DNA of 19,786 nt from CAG-582 sp964551965 (GTDB taxonomy: Bacteria > Bacillota_I > Bacilli_A > RF39 > UBA660). Below the pieces are notes generated by a model. It did not search any database. It was not told the origin of the DNA and worked only from the letters and a program-made list of their open reading frames with translations. How positions within the stretch are numbered: the first letter of the stretch is position 1; every line of letters starts with the position of its first letter. The translations under genes and the position numbers were made by a program. The DNA is taken from the NCBI GenBank assembly GCA_964551965.1, contig CAZKFB010000023.1, forward strand, positions 1 through 19,786, written 5' to 3'. Of this stretch, positions 12,853-19,786 are shown piece after piece.

Positions 12853-14856
12853 CTATTCATAAACAATAAGTTCGTGCTGAGCTCTTGTTACTGCTACATA
12901 ATAAAGATATTTATCATTTGAAAAATTATTAATGACAATAACGGAATCAAATTCCAATCCTTTTGCTTGATAAGAAGGAGTTACAACAAGTTGTTTATTA
13001 AATCTTGTTGTATGTGATTCAATTAATGTTACTTTATCATAATTTTGCTTTAATCCTTCAGCAATAATACGAGCTTCTTCAATACTCTTAGTAATAATAG
13101 CTATACTACGATATTTCTTTTTTAAATATAGAACATCTCTACCAATATGTTTAAGTTCACTCATTGGTCGCTTTAATACAGGTAAATTAACATTTTTTCT
13201 AATCGCACTTACATGATTTAAATTAAGAATAGAATTAGCATATTCAATAATTTCAGGACTAGATCTATAAGTCTTATTTAGTTCAATATATTTACTATCG
13301 TTATTAAATATCTCTAATAGTTTATTCAAATTATCATATTTATAGAATGGATTTACTGTTTGATTTACATCTCCTAGTATTGTAAAATGAGCATTTTTAA
13401 ATATTTTCTTAAACATTTTATATTGTAAATAAGTATAATCTTGTGCCTCATCTATTACTACTTCTCTCATAGCAACTTGATATGGATATCCTTCTAATAG
13501 ACATTTCATATAGATAAATATTGTCGAATCTTCATAATTCATTACTTTTTGACTTAAATTGCGAACATTTTCATTACGTCGATAATCGTATTTATAATTA
13601 TCTTGAAAAATCATTGAATCAAAGAAGAATTTATATATTTCTCGATAATCTTTTTTAAAATTAGCTATCTTAAATAAATTACTCTTAATACTTATAAAAT
13701 CTTTTTTACCACCCTTAAAATACGTATTATTAATCTTTTCTGCAATTAAATCGATTCTTTCAAATAAAGGCTTATTACTATATCTAACATGTAATAGTTC
13801 ATTTAGGTCACTCATTGGAACCGTTTTATTTTTATATTCTAAAGATTTAATAAATCTTGCTGCTTTAGAAAAATAATCACAGAACTGTTCCATTAGAGGA
13901 ATAATCTCATCACTCAATTTAAATTTAATTAAATCATTGTCTTGTCTTACACCCTTATAGAATCTTTCAACGAATGAATTATATGTTTCTACCCTTTGAT
14001 ACTCAACAATAAAAGAACTTGCAAATTCCGCCATAGTTGTTTGAAGTGTATTGTCTTCACCTAAGTCAGGTAATACATCACTTATATATTCAGTAAATAC
14101 ATTATTAGGGGAGAATATTACAACATTACCACTAGTTAAATATTCTAGTTTGTAAAGTAAGAAAGCTACACGATGTAAAGCAACAGAAGTCTTACCAGAA
14201 CCAGCAATACCTTGAACAATTATATTGGCTGTTTGATCATCTCTAATAACTTTATTTTGTTCTTCTTGAATAGTATTGACGATATTCTTCATTTTATCGC
14301 TACTAGTTTGTGCTAAGACGCTTTGTAATAAATCATCATCAATATTAACTTCCGTATCAAATACACTTTTTAATTTACCTTTTTCAATCTTATATTGTCT
14401 TTTTCTGGTAATCTCGCCCGATTCAATTCCATTCAATGACTTGTATTCGGCTTTTCCTACACCATAATCATAGAATAAACTACAAATTGGAGCACGCCAA
14501 TCACACACTAAATAATCATCATCTTTCTTTAATGAAGTAATACCAATATAAATTGGTTCATCATTAAAAATAATAGATCCAAAATAAGGATTATCTTTAA
14601 TCTTATATAATCTTCTCATACGTTTAGCTTGGTCATTTAGTAAAGATATCTTTAAGTCATTATCAGAAACAAATGAATAGCGCTCACCACTATCCATTTC
14701 TTGTTCCATTTCCCAACGTAATTTTTGAAAATCTTTTAACGCATTAGAATCATCGGTTAATTTAATTCCAAACGCATCAATTTGTCTATTAGTCTCTTTT
14801 ATTGTATCCGCTAATCTAATATTTTCTTGTTCTAAGTCACTTTTCGATATTTCCAT
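12853..14856 (-). CDS. helD: HelD-like superfamily 1 helicase (RNA polymerase recycling factor)
   Basis: A UvrD/Rep-like ATPase of 667 residues, somewhat shorter than Bacillus HelD (about 774). The N-terminal 60 residues are a predicted coiled coil (SDLEQENIRLADTIKETNRQ...), the arm that in HelD enters the RNA polymerase secondary channel. The HelD-typical YIGI...DWRAPICSLFYDYG block follows. Helicase motifs come in order: Walker A GIAGSGKTS (about 216-224), DEAQD (469-473), GDVNQT (495), TYRSSPEI (529), QAKGLEFD (630) and VAVTRAQHEL (653). HelD releases stalled RNA polymerase from DNA. ATG 14856 is chosen (GAGGTG six bases upstream); a TTG at 14874 precedes that site. Confidence 0.92.
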   Translation of the reverse strand: MEISKSDLEQENIRLADTIKETNRQIDAFGIKLTDDSNALKDFQKLRWEMEQEMDSGERYSFVSDNDLKISLLNDQAKRMRRLYKIKDNPYFGSIIFNDEPIYIGITSLKKDDDYLVCDWRAPICSLFYDYGVGKAEYKSLNGIESGEITRKRQYKIEKGKLKSVFDTEVNIDDDLLQSVLAQTSSDKMKNIVNTIQEEQNKVIRDDQTANIIVQGIAGSGKTSVALHRVAFLLYKLEYLTSGNVVIFSPNNVFTEYISDVLPDLGEDNTLQTTMAEFASSFIVEYQRVETYNSFVERFYKGVRQDNDLIKFKLSDEIIPLMEQFCDYFSKAARFIKSLEYKNKTVPMSDLNELLHVRYSNKPLFERIDLIAEKINNTYFKGGKKDFISIKSNLFKIANFKKDYREIYKFFFDSMIFQDNYKYDYRRNENVRNLSQKVMNYEDSTIFIYMKCLLEGYPYQVAMREVVIDEAQDYTYLQYKMFKKIFKNAHFTILGDVNQTVNPFYKYDNLNKLLEIFNNDSKYIELNKTYRSSPEIIEYANSILNLNHVSAIRKNVNLPVLKRPMSELKHIGRDVLYLKKKYRSIAIITKSIEEARIIAEGLKQNYDKVTLIESHTTRFNKQLVVTPSYQAKGLEFDSVIVINNFSNDKYLYYVAVTRAQHELIVYE

Positions 14857-14893
14857 AACAAACACCTCAATCAAGTATTAAACACATAGATTA

Positions 14894-14922
14894 ATTATAA
14901 TAAAACAACTAAAAAAATGCAA
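14894..14922 (-). promoter_or_regulatory. Likely helD promoter
   Basis: TATAAT (14894-14899) with TTGCAT (14917-14922) 17 bp upstream on the minus strand. The -35 comes from the stem of the obg operon terminator. The -10 is perfect; the -35 matches in three of six positions. Confidence 0.55.
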
Positions 14923-14939
14923 TAAATCATATTGCATTT
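14911..14939 (-). terminator. Intrinsic terminator of the pfkB-like/smr/obg operon
   Basis: A 10-bp perfect stem (AAATGCAATA / TATTGCATTT) with a 5-nt loop merges into seven T's on the minus strand, about 12 bases after the obg stop. Confidence 0.88.
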
Positions 14940-14951
14940 TACAAATACTAT

Positions 14952-16229
14952 CTAATCTTTAAAGATAAATATATAATCGAGAATCTTTACTTCGTCTCCT
15001 CGTTTAGCTCCCATATTCTCTAAAGCTTCTTCCACTCCCATTCCACGAAGTTTACGACCAAATCTTTCAATCGATTCATCTTCCGTAAATCTAGTCATAT
15101 AGAAAAGTTTTTCAATCTCTTCTCCGGAAAGTACCCATATATTATCTTTTCTTTCAATCTTAAATGGATTTTGATCATGGAATTTATATAGTACATGAGA
15201 ATCAGAAAAATCACTTGTATCATATAATTTAACTTCATCTAATGACTTAACTAATTCATTTAATCTTTCCATTAATTTATCTAGTCCTTGATTATTAATA
15301 GCACTTATCTCATATATTTCTAAATCAGGATATTTGTCTTTAAATAGTTTTAAGTTATCTTTTGATCCATCTATATCCATTTTATTTGCAATAACTAAAG
15401 AAGGCTTATTATATAATTTTTCATCATAATTCTTAAGTTCATTTAGAATAACTTCATAGTCATCTATTGGATTTCTGCCTTCTGAACCTGACATGTCAAT
15501 TACATGAGCAATAACTTTCGTACGCATTGCATGACGCAAAAATTTAAATCCTAGACCAATACCTTCACTAGCACCTTCAATAAGTCCTGGTAAGTCCGCC
15601 ATAACAAAACTTTCTCCATTACTCAAATTAACTACTCCTAAATTAGGATTTAAAGTAGTAAAATGATAGGCGCCAATTTTAGCATTACAATTACTAATCA
15701 TATTGATTAAAGTACTCTTACCAACACTAGGAAGTCCAACAAGGCCAACATCAGCTAAAACCTTTAATTCGCATTTAATCTTAACAAATTCTCCCGGTTC
15801 TCCTAATTCACTCATATGAGGTGCAGGATTATCATGAGTAGCAAAAGCACGATTACCACGTCCTCCACGACCACCATGCGCAACTATTACACTTTCACCA
15901 TCTCTTGTTAAATCAGCAATTACTTGATTGGTTTCCATATTAGTTACCGTTGTACCGGCTGGAACTTTGATAATTACATCTTCTGCATTAGCGCCATTTC
16001 TGTTTTGACCTTCTCCATTAGCACCTTTTTTACCTTTGATTATCTTCATCATTTTTAAATCAATTAATGTTTTTAGGCCTTTATCTACTTCAAAAATAAT
16101 ACTGGCTCCTTTACCACCATTACCACCATTAGGTCCACCCATTTCAACATATTTTTCACGTCTAAAAGAGGTACAACCATCTCCACCTTTTCCCGCAGTA
16201 ATTTTAACAACTACTTCATCAGCAAACAT
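14952..16229 (-). CDS. obg: GTPase Obg/CgtA
   Basis: An essential GTPase in 50S assembly and the stringent/stress response. The 425-residue protein has three parts. The glycine-rich Obg fold comes first (about 1-158; GGDGCTSFRREKYVEMGGPNGG, GGRGGRGN). The G domain follows, with G1 GLPSVGKST, the TT of switch I, DLPGLIEGA, NKMD and the SA loop. The last 90 residues are an OCT domain (YKFHDQNPFKIERKDNIWVLSG...), present in Bacillus-type Obg. Two ATGs follow each other (16232 and 16229); 16229 gives the family-typical MF start and better spacing to AGAGGG. The smr stop TGA overlaps both, so translation is coupled. It is the last gene of its operon. Confidence 0.96.
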   Translation of the reverse strand: MFADEVVVKITAGKGGDGCTSFRREKYVEMGGPNGGNGGKGASIIFEVDKGLKTLIDLKMMKIIKGKKGANGEGQNRNGANAEDVIIKVPAGTTVTNMETNQVIADLTRDGESVIVAHGGRGGRGNRAFATHDNPAPHMSELGEPGEFVKIKCELKVLADVGLVGLPSVGKSTLINMISNCNAKIGAYHFTTLNPNLGVVNLSNGESFVMADLPGLIEGASEGIGLGFKFLRHAMRTKVIAHVIDMSGSEGRNPIDDYEVILNELKNYDEKLYNKPSLVIANKMDIDGSKDNLKLFKDKYPDLEIYEISAINNQGLDKLMERLNELVKSLDEVKLYDTSDFSDSHVLYKFHDQNPFKIERKDNIWVLSGEEIEKLFYMTRFTEDESIERFGRKLRGMGVEEALENMGAKRGDEVKILDYIFIFKD

Positions 16230-16501
16230 CATTTATCCCTCTCTTTCAATTCAACTATTGTAACCCCGATATTCATAAAATACAACTTAAAATTTTTAAC
16301 ATATTTATTTTGTTTTAAATCAGTATGAATCTTATTCTTTAGTATTCCTTGTCCTTTTCCATGAATGATAACTACTTTTTCTTTTCCTAATCGATAATTT
16401 TCATATATAAAATCATTAACCACAGTCATAACGATGTCTTCCGTATAACCATGGACATCTAACTGTGGTAAAAAATCTATAAATGGATCAATTCTATTCA
16501 T
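16229..16501 (-). CDS. Small stand-alone Smr domain protein
   Basis: This 90-residue protein consists of little more than an Smr domain: LDVHGYT (the LDLHG motif, about 14-20), a helix, VVIIHGKGQGILK (the HGxGxG motif, about 52-64) and a last strand GVTIVEL. Smr domains, as at the C-terminus of MutS2, bind and often nick nucleic acids; recent work on MutS2/Smr ties them to collided ribosomes. A linked MutS2 part is absent. The start at 16501 sits inside the end of the preceding gene (ATGAATAG, 8-nt overlap) and the stop overlaps the obg start, so the gene is held between two couplings. No clear Shine-Dalgarno site is seen. Confidence 0.88.
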   Translation of the reverse strand: MNRIDPFIDFLPQLDVHGYTEDIVMTVVNDFIYENYRLGKEKVVIIHGKGQGILKNKIHTDLKQNKYVKNFKLYFMNIGVTIVELKERDK

Positions 16502-17732
16502 TTGGATTATCAAAGATATTAGTTTCATGATGTTGAACTGGACTTGTTTGATTAACTTGATTTTGTTGCATTGGTGCACTATTTTGGAAACTAGATACAT
16601 CAAATGCTTGAGTAGCTGCATCATTACTTACTGTTGTATTTTGTGTTACAACACTTTGTTGTACAGGAGCTACATTTACATTTTCTTGAGACTCACTATT
16701 TACAGGTTGTTGTACAGTGCTATTTACAGGTTGTTCAACTTTATTATTTACAGTATTAACATTAGGCATTAAAGGTGTTACTTCTTGAGCACTAGCAGGC
16801 CCTTGACTAACTGTCTCTTTTAAACCAAATTTTTCTCTCATACCCGAATTATCAAGTACTTCTTCAATTGTTGGGATTGCGGCTTCTTCACCAATCTTAG
16901 TTAATGAGATACCAGCCGCCGTATTAGCAAACTTAATTCCATCATCTAATGTTAAATCTTTAATTAATGCCAAAGATAAAGCACCAACAAATACCGAATC
17001 AAAACTAGAAGAATCAACAATATTAATCTTCATTTCTGGAAGCATCTTAACTGCCCCATCAACAGCATATAAAATCTTGTGATTATTCAAAATAACAATA
17101 TAGTTACTACGTCCGCATGTATCGACAATCTTTTGATACATATTTACATACCCTTCAGCCGAACCATCAGGTTGTTCTTTAGTTAATCCAACAGCAAAAT
17201 TTTCTGTACATACAACATAAGTACACTTCTTAGAAAGATTAACGGTATCTTTATCTGCCTTACGAGCATATAATAAAGTTTTGCATGATGCTCCATTATT
17301 ATTTAAAAGAGCTAAGGCACCAGCTAAATCAGTACCATCAAGTATAGCGAATCCTGGAATAAAATCATATTTATATTTAGTTAACTGAGCTTCTGAATCA
17401 TTATATAAAACTTTCGTAGTTACTCCCGTTTTAGCATTTAAAATAATATAGTTAGTACAAGTACCACTAGTAAAATTAGTTTCTAAGAACTTATAGTTAA
17501 CATTAGATTCTTTAAAAGTATCTCTAATCTTTTCTGCATAAGCATCATTACCAACAACTCCACTAAAATGTGATGGTACACCCCATCTACCTAAAAGACA
17601 TGCACTAGTTGCAGCTACATTACCAACTGATTCATTCTTTGTTGCAATATTAAATAAATCCCCTTCTTGTGGAAATTCCTGTAAAGGTAAATAAACATTA
17701 ACTGCAGGTTTACCAATAACTACTACTTCCAT
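16494..17732 (-). CDS. PfkB/ribokinase-fold protein with degenerate active site and Gln/Asn-rich tail
   Basis: Residues 1 to about 295 have the ribokinase fold, visible in VIGKPAVNVY, SVGNVAATSACLLGRWGVPSHFSGVVGNDAYAEKIRDTF, and FVGALSLALIKDLTLDDGIKFANTAAGISLTKIG. Key positions are altered. The Asp of the first strand's end is Asn12, the GG of the substrate lid is VG, and the DTxGAGD anion-hole and base motif is DSSSFDS (240-246), without both glycines and with the base moved or lost. Kinase activity is therefore doubtful. The last 110 residues are low complexity, rich in Val, Gln, Asn, Ser, Pro and Thr with QPVNS repeats, and unlike any PfkB enzyme. AGGG is seven bases before ATG. It is first in the operon with smr and obg. 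Confidence 0.85.
   Translation of the reverse strand: MEVVVIGKPAVNVYLPLQEFPQEGDLFNIATKNESVGNVAATSACLLGRWGVPSHFSGVVGNDAYAEKIRDTFKESNVNYKFLETNFTSGTCTNYIILNAKTGVTTKVLYNDSEAQLTKYKYDFIPGFAILDGTDLAGALALLNNNGASCKTLLYARKADKDTVNLSKKCTYVVCTENFAVGLTKEQPDGSAEGYVNMYQKIVDTCGRSNYIVILNNHKILYAVDGAVKMLPEMKINIVDSSSFDSVFVGALSLALIKDLTLDDGIKFANTAAGISLTKIGEEAAIPTIEEVLDNSGMREKFGLKETVSQGPASAQEVTPLMPNVNTVNNKVEQPVNSTVQQPVNSESQENVNVAPVQQSVVTQNTTVSNDAATQAFDVSSFQNSAPMQQNQVNQTSPVQHHETNIFDNPNE
16696..16735. repeat. Direct repeat in the PfkB-like tail
   Basis: The 16-mer ctatttacaggttgtt occurs twice (16696-16711 and 16720-16735) with a 24-bp period, encoding the QQPVNS-type repeats. The period is a multiple of three, which would allow in-frame length changes. 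Confidence 0.75.
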
Positions 17733-17755
17733 ATTATCACCCTATTCTTACCAAT

Positions 17756-17761
17756 ATTATA
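17756..17761 (-). promoter_or_regulatory. -10 element of the pfkB-like/smr/obg operon
   Basis: TATAAT on the minus strand, 23 bases before the start codon. No good -35 is found 16-18 bp upstream (TAGTTT is the best), so the promoter is only partly supported. Confidence 0.45.
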
Positions 17762-17807
17762 TAATAAAGTAAGTAAAAAAACTATATCTTATTGATTAAT
17801 ATACATT

Positions 17808-17835
17808 AAAAAAAGTAAATCTAATGATTTACTTT
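17808..17835 (-). terminator. Intrinsic terminator after the secreted-protein cluster
   Basis: A 10-bp perfect stem (AAAGTAAATC / GATTTACTTT) with loop ATTA runs into a T-run on the minus strand, shortly after the stop of the gene at 17850. It marks the end of the protease-linked transcript. Confidence 0.86.
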
Positions 17836-17849
17836 AATATCAAAAATAA

Positions 17850-18530
17850 TTAATTACTTGATTTTTTAGAAACAAGTTTTTTAATATCATTAACTTTATT
17901 TGAGTCAATTGAATACTTTTCTTCAACTTCACCATATAATTGAGTATATTTTCCATCTTTTAGTTTTAACATACCTGAAGCACCAGTTCTCTGATAAGTA
18001 CCTTTAGGAAATAATGATACATTGGAAGGCTCAACTATACACAAAATAAGAGTTTCATCTTCTTTAATAAATTCTAATTCATCATCAACTGTTTCTTTAA
18101 TAACAGTATTCTTTACATCTTTAACATCTTTAAATCTAAAAGCATCATCATTATATTTTATATGTTCTTCCAAAGTTATATAACCACCTAGCATATAAAC
18201 TTCAATATCAGAGTCTGGTTTTACATCACCAATAATAGTATCATCTACATGAAATTTTATTTTTCTCCAAGCGTTACCTTGTAAAGGAATAAAATCTACT
18301 GATACTACTTTTCCTTTTACTACTGCATCACTATGATCAACCATAGTATCGAACTCATCACCAAATATCTTATCAGACACAGAAACTGACTCAATAACGT
18401 TTTTATTTTCATATTTTTCATATGAATATGTTCTTTCTTTTGGGTTTTTATTTTGCCACAAAGCAATTGTTACAATACCAATTACTAATAAAAATATTAC
18501 TATTATAATAATTAACCATTTCTTTTTCAT
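17850..18530 (-). CDS. Membrane-anchored extracellular protein, 226 residues, unknown function
   Basis: An N-terminal MKKKW and one hydrophobic helix (about 5-24) form a signal anchor, placing about 200 residues outside. The exported domain has beta-rich segments: DHSDAVVKGKVVSVDFIPL, WRKIKFHVDDTIIGDVKPDSDIEVYMLGGYI, DETLILCIVEP, GASGMLKLKDGKY. The pattern, a short strand, then 'kGkV..V', then 'I.Gd...d.I.vy..GG', recalls secreted beta-barrel (OB-like) domains common in Firmicutes, but I cannot assign a family. ATG 18530 is preferred with GAGGTG directly upstream; an ATG at 18542 precedes that site. It follows the gene at 18551 closely and ends at a strong terminator. Confidence 0.82.
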   Translation of the reverse strand: MKKKWLIIIIVIFLLVIGIVTIALWQNKNPKERTYSYEKYENKNVIESVSVSDKIFGDEFDTMVDHSDAVVKGKVVSVDFIPLQGNAWRKIKFHVDDTIIGDVKPDSDIEVYMLGGYITLEEHIKYNDDAFRFKDVKDVKNTVIKETVDDELEFIKEDETLILCIVEPSNVSLFPKGTYQRTGASGMLKLKDGKYTQLYGEVEEKYSIDSNKVNDIKKLVSKKSSN

Positions 18531-18550
18531 AAAACACCTCATAATACTTT

Positions 18551-19096
18551 TTATCTATAATCAGGTATTGCACAAACATCTAAATCTATATCAATACTGT
18601 CTAACAGTTCTTCTAATGATTTGTTAGTTTTATCTTTTGATATCACATAATCATGAAAATACTCACTGCCAAGATTAGTATTAAAACTAGCAGCGTATAA
18701 ATTATAATTTATATTATTTTTATCACCATCATAAGAACCTTCAATTATACTTTCATCAAGTATTTTAGTTAAATCATAATCATATTTACCTTTTATAGAT
18801 TTTGTGTATTTTAAAGCTAAAGTACAAGTTTCAAAAGGTCTACAAGTTTCATATTCAGTAAATAATTCATATGTACCATCATCATACAAATTTAAACTAA
18901 CAGGAATACACTTCTTTCTACGTTTTATGTATAGAGAAATCCTATCATACTTTTGATATATGTCAGATCCTTTATTTCTATATTTACTATCATGTCCTAT
19001 ATAAGAACCAATAGGTCCCATAAAATATCTAAATACACAGACACTTATAATTAAAACAACTAAAACTAAACTAATTATCAACATTCTTTTTTTCAT
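18551..19096 (-). CDS. Membrane-anchored or secreted Cys-containing protein, 181 residues, unknown function
   Basis: Not recognised. MKKR and a hydrophobic segment (about 5-25) give a signal anchor or signal peptide. The exported part is Tyr-, Lys- and Asp-rich with strands (ISLYIKRRKKCIPVSLNLYDDGTYELFTEYET, split here by two Cys) and four cysteines after the signal (CIPV, TCRPF, TCTL, VCAIP) that could form two disulfides. The DDGTYEL...GKYDYD pattern resembles small extracellular beta domains. AAGGTGAG precedes ATG 19096, and an extended -10 (TGATATACT, 19127-19135) lies in the short gap after the protease gene. It is followed after 20 bases by the gene at 17850. Confidence 0.8.
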   Translation of the reverse strand: MKKRMLIISLVLVVLIISVCVFRYFMGPIGSYIGHDSKYRNKGSDIYQKYDRISLYIKRRKKCIPVSLNLYDDGTYELFTEYETCRPFETCTLALKYTKSIKGKYDYDLTKILDESIIEGSYDGDKNNINYNLYAASFNTNLGSEYFHDYVISKDKTNKSLEELLDSIDIDLDVCAIPDYR

Positions 19097-19126
19097 ATTA
19101 AACTCACCTTAAGTATTTCTATTCTA

Positions 19127-19135
19127 AGTATATCA
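19127..19135 (-). promoter_or_regulatory. Possible extended -10 promoter between the protease gene and its neighbour
   Basis: TGATATACT on the minus strand has a TGn extension and a 5/6 -10 hexamer but a weak -35. The gap has no terminator, so this would be an internal promoter of a transcript coming from the protease gene. Confidence 0.45.
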
Positions 19136-19147
19136 CATTTTTCCCAA

Positions 19148-19786
19148 TTAATAACGTCCTGTTTGCATTTCTGCTGGTAAATCGTTAATACTTGTAAAGT
19201 ACATACTTTTGCCTATACCAAAAACTCCTGGTGCACCGCCACTTATTATACCAATTGGAATTGGACCACCGTTTGCATCAGTTCTAGGTATAATTACTAC
19301 ACCACCACTATCACCTTGATCAGTTTTAGCATCAGTTTTTACTAAACCCTTAATTGAAACCCCGTTTGAATAATTAGCTGTATAATTTAAAGCTTTTACT
19401 TTACCAGTAGTATATTTAGTTTCATAACCATCTTTTGCTATTGCCATATTAACAGTTATAGTTGGACAAGTAGTAGTAAGTACCGCCAATGTTTTTATAT
19501 CTCCACTAGGATGTGTCAAAGTATTAATTGGATTATAGGAAGAATCTGTTACTACAAAAGCATAATCAAATTTCTGATTATTACTATACTGTTGCTTAAG
19601 AACATTTCCAGTCGGAATAAGATTATTAGCTATGCCCGATGTACAATGGCCTGCCGTTACATATCCTTTTTTTCCAGAATATTTAGTTCTAAATCCCATA
19701 GAACAACCATATTGTGCAAAAAATACAAGTCCCCCCGGCTTAATGTCTTGAGTTATATTTGATTCAGAAGTTATTTCTAACGAGAT
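19148..19786 (-). CDS. Trypsin-like serine protease (S1 family, streptogrisin/alpha-lytic type), N-terminus outside the window
   Basis: The frame is open to the window edge, so the start, signal peptide and any pro-domain are not seen; 212 residues are visible. The full triad is present: His47 in VTAGHC, Asp74 in FDYAFVV and Ser160 in GDSGGVV (counted from the first in-frame codon at the edge). The spacing, the FAQYGCSMGF entry before GYVTAGHC and a probable Cys28-Cys48 disulfide fit the streptogrisin/alpha-lytic branch of S1. The C-terminus ISGGAPGVFGIGKSMYFTSINDLPAEM is the normal end of the fold, so the protein stops right after the catalytic domain. An ATG at 19699 lies inside the fold and is not the real start. 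It probably acts outside the cell. Confidence 0.92.
   Translation of the reverse strand: MSLEITSESNITQDIKPGGLVFFAQYGCSMGFRTKYSGKKGYVTAGHCTSGIANNLIPTGNVLKQQYSNNQKFDYAFVVTDSSYNPINTLTHPSGDIKTLAVLTTTCPTITVNMAIAKDGYETKYTTGKVKALNYTANYSNGVSIKGLVKTDAKTDQGDSGGVVIIPRTDANGGPIPIGIISGGAPGVFGIGKSMYFTSINDLPAEMQTGRY

Noticed and set aside
14276..14467. Short + strand open frame within helD
   Set aside because: Lies antisense to conserved helicase sequence; no start signals.
16036..16263. Pro-rich + strand open frame opposite the Obg N-terminus
   Set aside because: Mirror of the Gly-rich Obg fold.
16502..16624. N-terminal extension of the Smr protein upstream of 16501
   Set aside because: It overlaps the reading frame of the PfkB-like tail, has no Smr-like content and no start signal; ATG 16501 gives a complete Smr domain.
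16527..16772. Cys/Tyr/Ile-rich open frame on the + strand opposite the PfkB-like tail
   Set aside because: Antisense of the repeat-rich tail with no ribosome binding site or family resemblance.
19511..19762. + strand open frame opposite the serine protease
   Set aside because: Antisense of the conserved catalytic domain; no supporting signals.
1..19786. Mycoplasma-type genetic code (TGA as Trp)
   Set aside because: TGA ends yceD and smr at expected family lengths and Trp is encoded by TGG in the conserved proteins.
1..19786. Insertion sequences, prophage, integrase or attachment sites
   Set aside because: No transposase, recombinase or phage gene and no terminal inverted repeats were found; the tRNA has no flanking duplication of its 3' end.

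Overview
The window is very AT-rich DNA from a low-GC Gram-positive bacterium, of the kind found among gut Bacilli, Erysipelotrichia or walled relatives of the Mollicutes. The basis is the gene set (a UPF0154 membrane protein next to DUF177/YceD and a four-cysteine L32, a HelD helicase, Obg with a C-terminal OCT domain, a lipoprotein with a lipobox), consensus sigma-A type promoters, purine-rich Shine-Dalgarno sites and many short hairpin-plus-U terminators. TGA is used as a stop (yceD, smr), so the code is 11 and not the Mycoplasma code. The species cannot be named from the sequence. Gene packing is tight: terminators overlap stop codons and promoters overlap terminators.

Layout. Positions 1-1757 hold the 3' part of a type IV pilus/type II secretion assembly ATPase with a very long acidic tail, on the + strand. 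It meets the convergent rpsB-tsf operon (1772-3750), which has a structured leader and an S2 protein ending in a Rho_N-like domain. A small Thr-rich lipoprotein (3802-4251) is divergent from a 581-residue protein with a possible transglutaminase-like core (4366-6111), which is the only complete + strand gene. From 6138 everything reads on the minus strand: a small unknown gene, an M29 aminopeptidase behind an unknown gene with a faint GNAT-like stretch, a 123-residue unknown, an elongator tRNA-Met, a stand-alone DHH-DHHA1 phosphoesterase with an unusual two-hairpin leader, a translationally coupled pair containing a membrane-anchored Ig-like protein, the yneF-yceD-rpmF operon, helD, the coupled pfkB-like/smr/obg operon, and a secreted-protein cluster: two membrane-anchored extracellular proteins and a trypsin-like serine protease cut by the window edge.

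How the parts relate. Much of the window is information processing (S2, EF-Ts, L32, Obg, HelD, tRNA-Met, Smr), mixed with envelope and extracellular functions (pilus ATPase, lipoprotein, Ig-like protein, protease cluster). No mobile element, CRISPR array, phage gene or rRNA was seen. The items most worth a second look are the acidic tail on the pilus ATPase, the S2-Rho_N fusion and its leader RNA, the degenerate PfkB protein with a Gln/Asn-rich tail coupled to Smr and Obg, the hairpin between Shine-Dalgarno and start codon in the DHH gene, and the protease neighbourhood.
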